The notes under the pieces are model-generated. The model was not told the DNA's origin, ran no database searches, and was given only the letters and a program-made list of their open reading frames with translations. 38,649 nt of DNA from Spirochaetaceae bacterium (lineage in GTDB: Bacteria > Spirochaetota > Spirochaetia > SZUA-6 > Bin103). The first letter of the stretch is position 1, and every line of letters starts with the position of its first letter. The position numbers and the translations under genes are program-made. Shown here piece by piece: positions 8,264-16,394 of this stretch. The stretch lies in NCBI GenBank assembly GCA_028820215.1, contig JAPPKD010000377.1:1-38649 (forward strand). The letters are read 5' to 3'.

Positions 8264-9406
8264 CTACGAACCGACGTCGATCCAGGTACGCTCGGCCGCC
8301 GAGCGCAGCACCGCGTCGCATACCACCTGCGTCCGCTGCGCGGCGGCGAAGTCCGGGCACGGCGTGGTGCCGTCCCCCAGGCCGCGCAGGAAGTCGGCCA
8401 CCTGGTGGATGAAGGTGTGCTCGAAGCCGAGGGTCATGCCCGGCACCCACCAGTTGGCCATGTAGGGGTGGTCGCCGTCCCACACCTGGATGGTCCGCCA
8501 GCCGCGTACGTGGCCGTCGTCGCGGTGGTCGAAGTACTCCAGCAGGTGCGGATTCTCGAAGTTGAAGGCGAACGATCCCGCCTCGCCGTTGATCTCCAGG
8601 TAGTCCTCGTTCTTGCGCCCGCGCGCGTAGCGGGTGGCCTCGAAGGTGCCGAGGGAGCCGTTGGCGAAGCGCGCCAGAAACGCGGAGGCGTCGTCGATCT
8701 CGACCGGACGGCGTACGCCGGGCCGGTCCTGCAACTCGCGCTCGGTGACGAAGGTCTCCGTGACGGCCGCGACCGCGTCGATCGGCCCGTTCAGCCACAT
8801 CGCCTGGTCGATCGAGTGGGCCAGCAGGTCGCCGGTGACGCCCGAGCCGGCGGTGGCGCGCTCCAGCCGCCAGAGCGCCGCGCCGCCCTGCGGCACTTCG
8901 GGGCTGATGGTCCAGTCCTGCAGCCAGCGCGAGCGCAGGTGATAGGGCCGGCCGATCCGCCCCTCGTCCACGAGTTGCCGGGCCAGCGCCATCGCCGGCA
9001 CCCGCCGGTAGTTGAACCAGACCATGGTCGGCCGCCCGGCGGCCTCGGCCGCGGCCACCATCGCCGCCCCCTCCCCCGCGTCCATGGCCAGCGGCTTCTC
9101 GCACGCCACCATCTTGCCGGCGGCCAGCGCCGCCAGGGCGATCTCGCGATGCGAGCTGTTCGGCGTGCAGATGTCGACCAGGTCGACGTCCGACCGCTCC
9201 ACGACGCGGCGCCAGTCAGTGTCCGTCTCCTGCCACCCCCAGCGCGCGGCGAAGGCATCCAGCGCCGCAGGCGTGCGCGCGGAGGCCACCCTCAGCACCG
9301 GCTCGAACGGCAGGTCGAAAAAGCGCCCGACCTGCCGGTAGGCGTTGGAGTGGGCACGGCCCATGAAGCCGTAGCCGATGATCGCGACGTTCAGCGGTTC
9401 GGGCAT
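8264..9406 (-). CDS. Gfo/Idh/MocA family oxidoreductase
   Basis: The 380-residue dehydrogenase-type protein begins with a Rossmann motif ([15 protein letters not shown], residues 9-23). The catalytic-lysine motif CEKPLAMD is at about residue 98, and the substrate-domain helix [16 protein letters not shown] contains the likely active-site His. It is longer than the first copy and closer in appearance to inositol or glucose-fructose-type members. It converges on the TIM-barrel gene with an 18-base gap. It is not in an obvious operon with the downstream Xre antitoxin. Substrate unknown. Confidence 0.88.
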   Translation of the reverse strand: MPEPLNVAIIGYGFMGRAHSNAYRQVGRFFDLPFEPVLRVASARTPAALDAFAARWGWQETDTDWRRVVERSDVDLVDICTPNSSHREIALAALAAGKMVACEKPLAMDAGEGAAMVAAAEAAGRPTMVWFNYRRVPAMALARQLVDEGRIGRPYHLRSRWLQDWTISPEVPQGGAALWRLERATAGSGVTGDLLAHSIDQAMWLNGPIDAVAAVTETFVTERELQDRPGVRRPVEIDDASAFLARFANGSLGTFEATRYARGRKNEDYLEINGEAGSFAFNFENPHLLEYFDHRDDGHVRGWRTIQVWDGDHPYMANWWVPGMTLGFEHTFIHQVADFLRGLGDGTTPCPDFAAAQRTQVVCDAVLRSAAERTWIDVGS

Positions 9407-9437
9407 CGTCAGCTACCCATGCTCATCCAGAGCCTCG

Positions 9438-9770
9438 CTACGCGGCGGGAACCGCTGAGCTCTGCGCAATGACGCGTCCGACTTCCTCAGTCGTCGCGCC
9501 CAGGGCAAGAAACGAACGCACCAGGAAGTCCATCGACACCGTAGCGTCGGAAGCCTCCATCTTCGCGATCCGAGACTGGCTCGATCTCATTTGCTTCGCG
9601 AGCTCTTCCTGCGTGAGCCGCTGGGACAGCCGTCGCTCTTTGATGCCTCTAGCCAAAGCGAGTTTGATCTCTATGAGAGCCGACTCTTCTTCAGTGAGCC
9701 CCAGGAACTCCTTGGGCGTTCCGAGCTTCCACCCGGCTCGCTCAAGCTTCGCGGTCCTGGCTTCGTTCAT
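9438..9770 (-). CDS. Xre/HigA-like antitoxin or HTH regulator
   Basis: The 110-residue protein has a C-terminal lambda-repressor-like helix-turn-helix (LTQEELAKQMRSSQSRIAKMEAS) at about residues 52-75, preceded by an acidic helical segment. The layout fits HigA-type antitoxins encoded downstream of their toxin. ATG 9770 is preferred because AGGTG lies 6 bases upstream; a GTG at 9779 overlaps the preceding short frame as GTGA. The upstream partner survives only as a fragment, so this is likely an orphan antitoxin that may still repress its own promoter. Confidence 0.75.
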   Translation of the reverse strand: MNEARTAKLERAGWKLGTPKEFLGLTEEESALIEIKLALARGIKERRLSQRLTQEELAKQMRSSQSRIAKMEASDATVSMDFLVRSFLALGATTEEVGRVIAQSSAVPAA

Positions 9771-9775
9771 CAGCT

Positions 9776-9874
9776 TCACCTCACTTCGTCATAGGTCCGC
9801 AGACGTGTCTTGCATGTCTCGATGACACTCTTCGGCGTCCTTTCGGTCTTCCAGACGCCCGTCCGACTGTTCAC
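9776..9874 (-). pseudogene. Remnant of a HigB/RelE-like toxin C-terminus
   Basis: A 32-codon frame ends in KTERTPKSVIETCKTRLRTYDEVR. It recalls the C-terminal tail of HigB/Gp49-type toxins, which commonly have a Thr-Pro followed by an amphipathic Ile/Arg helix. It ends with TGA inside the antitoxin leader, the spacing expected of a toxin-antitoxin operon. Upstream it runs directly into the stop of the D-aminopeptidase gene (GTGA overlap), so the catalytic part of any toxin is missing. The identification rests on a short tail and on context, so it is tentative. Confidence 0.4.
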
Positions 9875-10701
9875 TCGGGCGCGGCCCGCCGCGCGGTGGC
9901 CCAGTAGCGGGGCAACAGGGCGTCGATGGAGTCGATCGAGGCCGCGAAAGTCACGTCGTCGATCCGCAGGCTCGAGGGGATCGCCTGCCGGTCCGCAAGC
10001 TCGCGGCTGGCGAGCTCCAGGGAGGCCGTCCACGGCGGCTCGATCACGAACGGCCTCACGGACGGCGGCCCGGCGACCACCTCGGCCACGGCCTCGCGGA
10101 TCATGCGGCGCGCCTCCGTTGGCGCCACCGTGATCGACGACTCGTGCGCGACGTCCTCCTTGACCGCCAGAGTGCGCAGCTCCGTGCCCAACAGCGCCGT
10201 CGCCTCCTCGCAGGCGCGTCTGCCGCCGGTGACCAGCCACACCGGCACGTCATGGCTGCCGGCGATCAGGGCCATCATGCCGATCTCGCCCAGGGTGATG
10301 CCGTTGACGCTGAAGCGCTTCCAGGTGCCTGCGCTCATCGTATGGGCGAGCAGGCCGCCCGGCGTGCCGGCCATCGAGTGGTAGCCGAGCAGGATCACTC
10401 CGTCGAACGTCCCGTCCAGTCCGTCCAGCGGATTGGGGCGGCCGCGGCCCATCACGTAGCGCGCCCCTTCCGGCAGCCGCCCCGCGATGAAGTTGTCGCC
10501 GCTGCGATGGCCGTCGAGCACCAGCACGTCGCCGGCGCCGCCGTCCCGCGCCCCCAGCACGGCGGCGGCCACTTCGTCGCTGAGCAGGTGGCGCGAGCGC
10601 TCGAAGTCGGCGTCGCTGCCGTCGGGCGCCGGCCGGCACTCGTGCCAGCCGTTGACCCCCGCCACCCCCTCCATGTCGGTGATGACGTAGACCTTCTTCA
10701 C
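9871..10701 (-). CDS. dppA: D-aminopeptidase, DppA/M55 family
   Basis: The 276-residue zinc peptidase matches B. subtilis DppA in order and spacing of ligands. Asp9 and Glu11 lie in TDMEGVAG, His65 in LDGHRSGDN, His108 in GYHSMAG, the nucleophile-like His120 in LLAHTMS, and Glu139 in GEIGMM. DppA-type enzymes release D-amino acids from short D-peptides and usually accompany dipeptide transporters; here no transporter is adjacent. GTG at 10701 is supported by GGAGGGA about 5 bases upstream. The gene stands alone, with decayed toxin material fused to its 3' end. Confidence 0.9.
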   Translation of the reverse strand: MKKVYVITDMEGVAGVNGWHECRPAPDGSDADFERSRHLLSDEVAAAVLGARDGGAGDVLVLDGHRSGDNFIAGRLPEGARYVMGRGRPNPLDGLDGTFDGVILLGYHSMAGTPGGLLAHTMSAGTWKRFSVNGITLGEIGMMALIAGSHDVPVWLVTGGRRACEEATALLGTELRTLAVKEDVAHESSITVAPTEARRMIREAVAEVVAGPPSVRPFVIEPPWTASLELASRELADRQAIPSSLRIDDVTFAASIDSIDALLPRYWATARRAAPE

Positions 10702-10879
10702 GGAGTCCCTCCGCCATGGGACGGTGGGCGGTGAACGAAAACCGACATGATGGAGTGAGCAGGGACCATGGACCCGAAGCCGATCCTCGTGACGCTCACC
10801 GATAGCACCATGGTCAATCGGGAGATACTATACTCGGCGGGTTCGGAGACCCGTACTCATCCATGGTCGCCAATCGGAC

Positions 10880-11224
10880 GTGAAGCTTCCTCATGCCCAT
10901 CTGGCTCTGGTCGAACAGGACAAGATCGTCGGCTACTTGCTCAACGCGGATCACCGATACGGCGCGAGCAAGGCGCGCTATTTCACAGGATTGGGGTTTC
11001 GTCAGGACGCGTGGAGAGTGCTGGCCGCAGCGTTACGCGAACACGCTGAGCACAACGATGTGGTGCGAGTGAAGCACACGGGCTACGGCCCCCGCTATGA
11101 GGTCGATGGTATACTTCGCGGGCCCGAAAACCGGAGCGCGCACACTCGTACTATCTGGCAGGTAGACGAGGGGCACGTCGTGCCCCGCCTCATCACGGCT
11201 CATCCACAGGAGGCAGACGAATGA
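10880..11224 (+). CDS. DUF6883 family protein, possible toxin of a two-gene module
   Basis: The 114-residue protein opens MKLPHAHLALVEQDKIVGYLL, followed by KARYFTGLGF, a VLAAALREHA helix and YEVDGILRGPE, with a final strand IWQVDEGHVVPRLITA. This matches my memory of the DUF6883 pattern (MKLPNA, then LNPEHPRGRHKARVF, then YVVDFELTGP). Function is not established. The downstream DUF4926 gene overlaps by 4 bases (ATGA), and such pairs are often found together. A toxin-antitoxin role is inference. The start is GTG 10880 with no clear ribosome site. Confidence 0.7.
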   Translation: MKLPHAHLALVEQDKIVGYLLNADHRYGASKARYFTGLGFRQDAWRVLAAALREHAEHNDVVRVKHTGYGPRYEVDGILRGPENRSAHTRTIWQVDEGHVVPRLITAHPQEADE

Positions 11225-11451
11225 TCAACGAACACGACTGCATCGTTCTGACTCAGGACATCCCGGACGAGGGCCTGCAATCGGGAGACGTAGGCACCGC
11301 CGTTCACGTGCATCGTGACGGGACAGCCTATGAAGTCGAGTTCATGACGCTCACCGGTGACACCGTCGCCGTGGCGACGGTGCTACCCTCACAGCTTCGG
11401 CCCGTGAGCAGGAAGGACCTCGCCCATGTCCGCGAGCTGGCGACTCATTAG
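11221..11451 (+). CDS. DUF4926 family protein, partner of the DUF6883 gene
   Basis: The 76-residue, acidic, beta-rich small protein reads LTQDIPDEGLQSGDVGTAVHVH, then YEVEFMTLTGDTVAVATVLPSQLRPV. This is the standard DUF4926 layout, a small barrel with the GDVG turn. ATG 11221 overlaps the preceding stop, implying coupled translation and a stoichiometric partnership. CAGGAGGC a few bases upstream is a good ribosome site. It may be the immunity or antitoxin half of the pair, but this is not shown by the sequence. Confidence 0.75.
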   Translation: MINEHDCIVLTQDIPDEGLQSGDVGTAVHVHRDGTAYEVEFMTLTGDTVAVATVLPSQLRPVSRKDLAHVRELATH

Positions 11452-11474
11452 GCCAGGATGAGGATGCAGCGCCC

Positions 11475-12287
11475 ATGACCGAAGAACAACGCTACCTGTT
11501 CGACGCGTTCGGGTACTTCGTCGTGCCGGACGCCGTCACCGGCACGCAGATCGAGGAACTGCGAGCCACGTTGCGCGTGCCCTCCGAGCAACTCGATCCC
11601 GCCGGCCGGCCCGCCGGGCCCCTCCACTGGTCTCAGGCGTGGCGCGACCTGCTGGACCTGCCCGCGCTGAGCCCTATCCTGGAAGAGCTGATCGGCAACC
11701 ACGAACGCCCCGTCGACGGCGATGCGTCCCTGCCGACGTTCCGCATCGACCACGTCAACGTCCACACCCACGTGCGGCAGGGGTTCCCCGGCGGCATGCT
11801 GCACGGCGGCTGGAAGACCGCGGGAGGCTCCCAGTTCTTCCGCTACCACGACGGCCGCTTCTTCAACGGCCTGGTCGCGGTCGCCTTCGAACTCCACGAC
11901 ACGAACGTGAACGGCGGCGGCTTCTGCTGCATCCCGGGCACGCACAAGGCCAACCTCCCGCTCCCGCCGCAGTGGCAGGACCTCAGCAAGGGCATCCACC
12001 CCAGCGTGCAGCGCGTACCGGCGCGGCCGGGCGACGCGATCGTGTTCACCGAGGCGCTCACCCACGGGACGCTGCCGTGGACGGCGAACGCCGAACGGCG
12101 GACCCTGTTCTACAAGTTCTCCCCGCACGGGACCTCGTGGAGCGGCGCCTACTTCGATCCCGACGACTTCCGCCACTACCCGGACATGGACGACCGCAAG
12201 ATGGCGATCCTGGAAGCCCCGAACGCGCGCTACGCCACCCGCCCGACGCGCCCCGAGCCCCTGGCGCGGAACGTCGGCCGCTCGTGA
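11475..12287 (+). CDS. Phytanoyl-CoA dioxygenase (PhyH)-like protein with an H-G-G iron motif
   Basis: The 270-residue double-stranded beta-helix protein of the PhyH group would use iron and 2-oxoglutarate. The core GGFCCIPGTHKAN is at residues 148-160, the distal His197 in THGTLPW, and the 2-oxoglutarate Arg at 208-209. The proximal iron motif, expected about 27 residues before the ELHDTNVNGGG segment, reads His110-Gly-Gly instead of His-X-Asp. An HXG motif is known from 2-oxoglutarate halogenases, where halide replaces the carboxylate, but it may simply mark a divergent hydroxylase subgroup. It begins an apparent operon with a Gfo/Idh/MocA enzyme and an amidohydrolase. Confidence 0.8.
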   Translation: MTEEQRYLFDAFGYFVVPDAVTGTQIEELRATLRVPSEQLDPAGRPAGPLHWSQAWRDLLDLPALSPILEELIGNHERPVDGDASLPTFRIDHVNVHTHVRQGFPGGMLHGGWKTAGGSQFFRYHDGRFFNGLVAVAFELHDTNVNGGGFCCIPGTHKANLPLPPQWQDLSKGIHPSVQRVPARPGDAIVFTEALTHGTLPWTANAERRTLFYKFSPHGTSWSGAYFDPDDFRHYPDMDDRKMAILEAPNARYATRPTRPEPLARNVGRS

Positions 12288-12322
12288 GCGGCCGCCTCGC
12301 CTGAGTCCTGGGGAGACGCCCG

Positions 12323-13315
12323 ATGAACGTCTGCATGATCGGCCACGGGATGATGGGCGTCTGGCACTCCGAAGCGCTGGCCGCGGAGTCCCGGCACGTC
12401 CTGGTGGGCCGCCGGCCGGAGCCGACGGCCGAGTTCGCGGCGCGCTACGGCTACCGCCGCTGGACCGTGGACCTGGAGGAGGCGCTTGCCGATCCCGCCG
12501 TGGACGCCGTCATCGTCGGCAACCCGAGCGAGCTGCACGCGCAGACGGCGCTGCGCTGCCTGGCGCACGGCAAGCCGACCCTCGTGGAGATCCCGATCGC
12601 GATGAGCTATCCGGAGTCGGAACGCGTGGTGCTGGAAGCCGAGCGCCGCGGGCTCCCGCTCGGCGTCGTCCACCCGATGCGCTTCCGCAGGGAGCGGGCG
12701 GAGCTGCGCGAGCGGCTGGCCGCGGGCAAGGAGCACATCCGCCACTTCCACGGCCGCTTCTTCATCCATCGCCTCAAGAACATCGGCGCGACCGGCTACC
12801 ACCGGAGCTGGATCGACAACCTGCTGTGGCACCACACCACCCACCTGCTCGACCTGGGGCTGTGGATGCTGGCGGTCGAGGGCTCGCCGGTACGCTCCGT
12901 GCAGAGCTTCATGCCGGCCCCGGATCCCGGCACGGGCATCCCGATGGAGGTGGTCCTGCTGATCGAGACCGAGGCCGACCAGAGCCTGCTCTGCTCCGGC
13001 TCCTACTACTCGCGCGAGCGCCTGTACGACACCATGATCGTCACCGACCGCGACTCCTACCGCCTGCAGATCCTGGAGAACACCCTGACCACGGGCGCCG
13101 GCACGCGGCGCATAGAGACCGAGCAGGAGAACTGCGCCCGCTGCACGATCGACTTCGTCACCGCGCTGGCCGAGGGGCGCCCCCCCGCGGTGCCGGGCCG
13201 CTCGGTGCTGCCGACCATGCGCATCCTGCAGGACGTGCAGGACCGCTGGGACGCCGTGCACGGGCGCCGGTCCCTGCCGGGCCGGCCGCTGGACCCAAAC
13301 GTGGAGGCGGAATGA
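12323..13315 (+). CDS. Gfo/Idh/MocA family oxidoreductase
   Basis: The 330-residue protein has an N-terminal nucleotide site, MIGHGMMGVWHSEAL (residues 5-19). The usual EKP is replaced by VEIPIAMS at about residue 93, so the conserved lysine of this family is missing at that place. HHTTHLLDLGLWML provides the substrate-domain histidines. Loss of the EKP lysine is unusual and could mean altered chemistry or a different nucleophile. ATG at 12323 follows GGGGAGACG. The gene overlaps the amidohydrolase downstream by 4 bases, so the two are probably co-translated. Confidence 0.82.
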   Translation: MNVCMIGHGMMGVWHSEALAAESRHVLVGRRPEPTAEFAARYGYRRWTVDLEEALADPAVDAVIVGNPSELHAQTALRCLAHGKPTLVEIPIAMSYPESERVVLEAERRGLPLGVVHPMRFRRERAELRERLAAGKEHIRHFHGRFFIHRLKNIGATGYHRSWIDNLLWHHTTHLLDLGLWMLAVEGSPVRSVQSFMPAPDPGTGIPMEVVLLIETEADQSLLCSGSYYSRERLYDTMIVTDRDSYRLQILENTLTTGAGTRRIETEQENCARCTIDFVTALAEGRPPAVPGRSVLPTMRILQDVQDRWDAVHGRRSLPGRPLDPNVEAE

Positions 13316-14295
13316 TGGCCGCGATCCTCGACCCTGAGCGTCCGATCGTCGATCCGCACCACCACCTATGGAGCGGCGACGGGCGCGGCCCCTACCTGCT
13401 GGACGACCTGTACGCCGACGTGCGCTGCGGCCATAACGTGGTGCAGACGATGTTCGTCGAGTGCCGGACCCACTACCGCCGTGGCGGCCCCGAGCACCTG
13501 CGGCCGGTCGGCCAGACCGAGTGGGTGGAAGCGATGGCGCGCGCGTCAGCGCACGGACCCGCCCCGGCGATCGCCGGCATCGTCGCCTTCGCCGACCTGA
13601 CGCTGGGTCCGCGCCTGGAGGAGGTGCTGGACACGCATGCCGAGGCGGCCGGCGGCCGCCTGCGCGGGTTCCGCTACTCCCTGGCGCACGGGACGCACCG
13701 CGCGGGCACCGAGAACGCACCGGGGCCGGCCCCCGCCGGGCTGGCGGCGGAGGAGCCGTTCCGCGACGGCGTCCGCCTGCTCGGCCGGCGCGGGCTGACC
13801 TACGAGAGCTGGCACTTCCACTACCAGATGGACGAGTTCATCGCGCTGGCGCGAAGCGCCCCGGACACACTCATCATCCTCGACCACTTCGGCACGCCGC
13901 TCGGCGTCGGACCATGGCGCGGCCGGCGCGCGGAGGTCTTCGCGGAGTGGAAGGCGAGCATAGCGGAGGCTGCGGCCTGCCCGAACATGGCCGCCAAGCT
14001 GGGCGGCATGGCCATGTTCGACAACGGCTTCGGCTGGGACGAGCGCGCGGAGCCGGTGACCGCGGAGGAGTTCGCGGCGGCGCAGCGCGACTACTACCTG
14101 CACGCCATCGACTGCTTCGGCCCGGACCGCTGCATGTTCGAGAGCAACTTCCCGGTGGAGAAGGCGTCGGTCTCCTACGCGGTGCTCTACGACGCGTTCA
14201 AGCTCATGACCGCCGACTTCTCCGACGCCGACAAGGACGCCCTGTTCAGCGGCACGGCCCGCCGGATTTACCGCCTTCCGCCGGTCCGGCCGTAG
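13312..14295 (+). CDS. Amidohydrolase 2 family (fuconolactonase-like) hydrolase
   Basis: The 327-residue metal-dependent TIM-barrel hydrolase carries the first metal motif DPHHHLW at residues 14-20 (His16-X-His18). The strand-end histidine follows in LDHFGTPLG, and the C-terminal SNFPVEK segment takes the place of the final Asp loop, as seen in lactonase or decarboxylase members of the PF04909 group. ATG 13312 overlaps the preceding stop as ATGA (a second ATG follows at 13315), with a GGAGGCGGA ribosome site. It could hydrolyse a lactone produced by the preceding dehydrogenase, which is inference from pairing. It ends 6 bases from the convergent kinase gene. Confidence 0.82.
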   Translation: MMAAILDPERPIVDPHHHLWSGDGRGPYLLDDLYADVRCGHNVVQTMFVECRTHYRRGGPEHLRPVGQTEWVEAMARASAHGPAPAIAGIVAFADLTLGPRLEEVLDTHAEAAGGRLRGFRYSLAHGTHRAGTENAPGPAPAGLAAEEPFRDGVRLLGRRGLTYESWHFHYQMDEFIALARSAPDTLIILDHFGTPLGVGPWRGRRAEVFAEWKASIAEAAACPNMAAKLGGMAMFDNGFGWDERAEPVTAEEFAAAQRDYYLHAIDCFGPDRCMFESNFPVEKASVSYAVLYDAFKLMTADFSDADKDALFSGTARRIYRLPPVRP

Positions 14296-14301
14296 CGACC
14301 G

Positions 14302-14949
14302 TCAGCCGGGGTTGACCGCCGAGTCGGGCTCCGTCGTCCGCGCGCCCGCGCCGCGCGGCTCGGCGCCCACGGCATGTTCCACCGCGGCGGCGAACGCCTC
14401 CACTTCCCGGGCCGAGGTCAGCCGCACGAAACGTATGTGCGACCAGCGCGGATCCGACAGGTACTTCAGCATCCCCCTCCGCTTGCGGGCGTGCTGGGTG
14501 ACGATCCAGGCGAGCAGCGACTCGTGCTTCTTCCAGACCAGGAACTGCGGCCAGAACCGCTCGTAGTTCGTCCCCCACAGGAGCTCACGCGACCGCCAGC
14601 GCCGCCAGGTACGGCGCAGCACCCGCCTGAGCAGCATCGCCATCGGCAGATCCAGCCAGATCACGGCGTCGAGGCGGTCCCAGAACGCCCGTTGCGAGTG
14701 GCTCATGTAGGAGCCCGCGACCACCCACCGCTCCCCGCCGGTCGCCTCGCGCATCCGCCGGTCGAGCTCGCCGGGATCGGTGTCGTGGAGCGGGACCCAA
14801 CCCGGCTGCCAGTTGAGCGCATCCAGCTCCACGAACCGCGCGTCCAGCGCCTCGGCCAAGCGCATGGCGAGCGTGGACTTCCCCGATGCGCTGTTGCCGA
14901 CGACGTGGATGCGCCGGCCTATCGGCGAGACGGGTTCGGTGTCGTGCAC
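14302..14949 (-). CDS. Small P-loop kinase, FlaR/adenylate-kinase-like
   Basis: The 215-residue protein has a Walker A motif, VVGNSASGKSTLA, at about residues 16-28. An adenylate-kinase-like core follows: ELDALNWQPGW, GERWVVAGSY, AVIWLDLPMAMLLRRVLRR, and a lid-like region. This is the pattern of proteins annotated as topology modulation factor FlaR, whose biochemical role is unclear. GTG 14949 is chosen because family members reach the P-loop within about 15 residues. The frame stays open to 14991, but the extra residues are Arg-rich and look non-coding. It is the last gene of the exporter operon, 64 bases after the acetyltransferase. Confidence 0.75.
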   Translation of the reverse strand: MHDTEPVSPIGRRIHVVGNSASGKSTLAMRLAEALDARFVELDALNWQPGWVPLHDTDPGELDRRMREATGGERWVVAGSYMSHSQRAFWDRLDAVIWLDLPMAMLLRRVLRRTWRRWRSRELLWGTNYERFWPQFLVWKKHESLLAWIVTQHARKRRGMLKYLSDPRWSHIRFVRLTSAREVEAFAAAVEHAVGAEPRGAGARTTEPDSAVNPG

Positions 14950-15013
14950 GGCAGGGCGACGGAGTCTGCCCGCCCGCGCGCGGCGGCGCAACCCGGCCGC
15001 CGCGCGCGACCGG

Positions 15014-15553
15014 CTACCTGCCGAGCGTTGCCCGCAGGACGATGCAGGGCTTCCCCAGGTCGGAGCCGACGTAGTCGCCGCGGTGCGGAACGACTTCCGT
15101 GAAGCCCTGCCGCATCCAGAACCGAAGGGCCGGCACGTTGGCCAGGTAGACGCGTGCCAGGGCGAAGCGGAAGCCGCCGGCGGCCAGCTCCCGCTTGAGG
15201 CGGGCGATCACCGCCATGCCGACACCGCTCCGGCGGAACCGCGGCCGGATCGCCAGGATCGAGAGCCACGCGTCCCCCGCTTCGGGCACGTCCTCCATGA
15301 GATGGAGGTAGCCGGCCAGCTCGCCGGCAGGACCGGCGTGGATGCTCCGCATGCGGAAGCCGCGCTCCCGCGACGCGTCCGCTTCCGAGCGCGCCACCAG
15401 CTCGGCGATCTCGCCCTCCGGCACCGGGGCGAACGAAGGGTCGAGTCCGGCGGCATCGGCGCACTCCAGGAACGCCGCATGCAGCGCCGGCGTCTGCGCC
15501 GCCGTGACCGCCCGCACGGCGGTCTGCCCGTCCGACCAGACGAACGGCATCAT
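15014..15553 (-). CDS. GNAT family N-acetyltransferase
   Basis: The 179-residue acetyltransferase has the acetyl-CoA motif AWLSILAIRPRFRRSGVGMAVI at about residues 95-115, and the C-terminal FALARVYLANVPALRFWMRQGF typical of GNATs. The start is set at ATG 15553, 5 bases after the stop of the transglutaminase-like gene. The frame is open upstream but would overlap that gene by 92 bases. Its place between an exporter/transglutaminase block and a kinase suggests modification of the same molecule, which is inference. Confidence 0.8.
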   Translation of the reverse strand: MMPFVWSDGQTAVRAVTAAQTPALHAAFLECADAAGLDPSFAPVPEGEIAELVARSEADASRERGFRMRSIHAGPAGELAGYLHLMEDVPEAGDAWLSILAIRPRFRRSGVGMAVIARLKRELAAGGFRFALARVYLANVPALRFWMRQGFTEVVPHRGDYVGSDLGKPCIVLRATLGR

Positions 15554-15557
15554 GGCG

Positions 15558-16367
15558 CTACCCTGCCCCGTCAGACTCGCCGTGCAGCCAGCGAAGGCCA
15601 CCCGGCCACCCGCGGTCGGCCATGGACAGGACGGCGCGCGTGTAGTCATTCACGCCGCTCACCGGGTAGTCGTACCGCGCCGCATCCTGGACATGGTAGT
15701 CGGCGACCCCGGCCGCCGTGAACTGCTCCGGGGTCGTGTACCACGCTTCCGGGCCTGCATGCCGCTTCACCAAGCCGTCATCGTTCATGAGCTGCCAAGT
15801 GGTCGCAGGAGCGCCGTCGACCGTGCGATAGACGACGCCGGAGCGCGAATCGACCGCACCCCATCTTCCTGAGCGATGAACCTCCACGATCACGTGTCCA
15901 CTGTAGGCGGCCTGCAGATCGAAGAGATACACCATGCGGCACGGAAACCCCGCAATCTGATACAGCGCACATCCGACCCGGGCCACGTCCGCGCACCAGT
16001 CGGAGCCCCGTTCGATGATCTGTTCTTCCGTCCCGCCGAACCTCATCGCCGACAGTCCGCCGGCCGGGCTCCTGTCAGCCAACCCGCGTGTCAGACCCGC
16101 GATGGCGGCGATCCGCTCCTCGGAGTCGCCCGCGGGCGATCCAGCCTGGGCAAGGAAGCGCTCCAGCCCCGGACGGGTTCCGGCAACATTGGCGATCGAC
16201 CGACCCGTGTAACTCTCATAAAGATAGCGAGCGCTCTCATCACAGAGTCGGATCATGTTCGCCATGGTCGCCCGATCGGCGCTTGCCGGCGCATGCGGGT
16301 CGTTGTCGAGCATGATCCGGTATGCCCTGCCGAACGCCTTCGGTCCGGTGAGTGCCGCGAGGTTCAT
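15558..16367 (-). CDS. Transglutaminase-like domain protein
   Basis: The 269-residue protein has a papain-like transglutaminase core in its middle. The candidate Cys lies in GSDWCADVARVGCALYQIAG at about residue 124, then FPCRMVYLFD, the His in SGHVIVEVHRSGRWGAVDSR, and the Asp in the same segment. The N-terminal 100 residues are helical, and no signal peptide is seen. Such domains serve as proteases, amidases or structural parts. The gene follows the ABC exporter pair by 27 bases on the same strand, raising the possibility of processing or modifying an exported peptide. No precursor peptide gene was noticed. Confidence 0.75.
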   Translation of the reverse strand: MNLAALTGPKAFGRAYRIMLDNDPHAPASADRATMANMIRLCDESARYLYESYTGRSIANVAGTRPGLERFLAQAGSPAGDSEERIAAIAGLTRGLADRSPAGGLSAMRFGGTEEQIIERGSDWCADVARVGCALYQIAGFPCRMVYLFDLQAAYSGHVIVEVHRSGRWGAVDSRSGVVYRTVDGAPATTWQLMNDDGLVKRHAGPEAWYTTPEQFTAAGVADYHVQDAARYDYPVSGVNDYTRAVLSMADRGWPGGLRWLHGESDGAG

Positions 16368-16394
16368 CGTCCCATCCGCTGACGCAATCCTGGC

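Noticed and set aside
9776..10240. Long minus-strand frame running through the end of dppA
   Set aside because: Only the last 33 codons lie outside dppA; the rest is out of frame within a gene with intact M55 ligands.
10811..10834. TGGTCA and TATACT as a promoter for the DUF6883 gene
   Set aside because: TATACT is a good -10 element, but the -35 candidate is only 12 bases away and no better one lies at 16-18 bases.
12826..13311. Upstream extension of the amidohydrolase frame
   Set aside because: It overlaps the Gfo/Idh/MocA gene; the amidohydrolase family begins at the DPHHHLW segment right after ATG 13312.
12230..13720. 496-codon open frame on the minus strand opposite the Gfo/Idh/MocA and amidohydrolase genes
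   Set aside because: It has no recognisable domain, is low in complexity (Arg/Gly/Ala-rich), and both sense genes carry clear family motifs.
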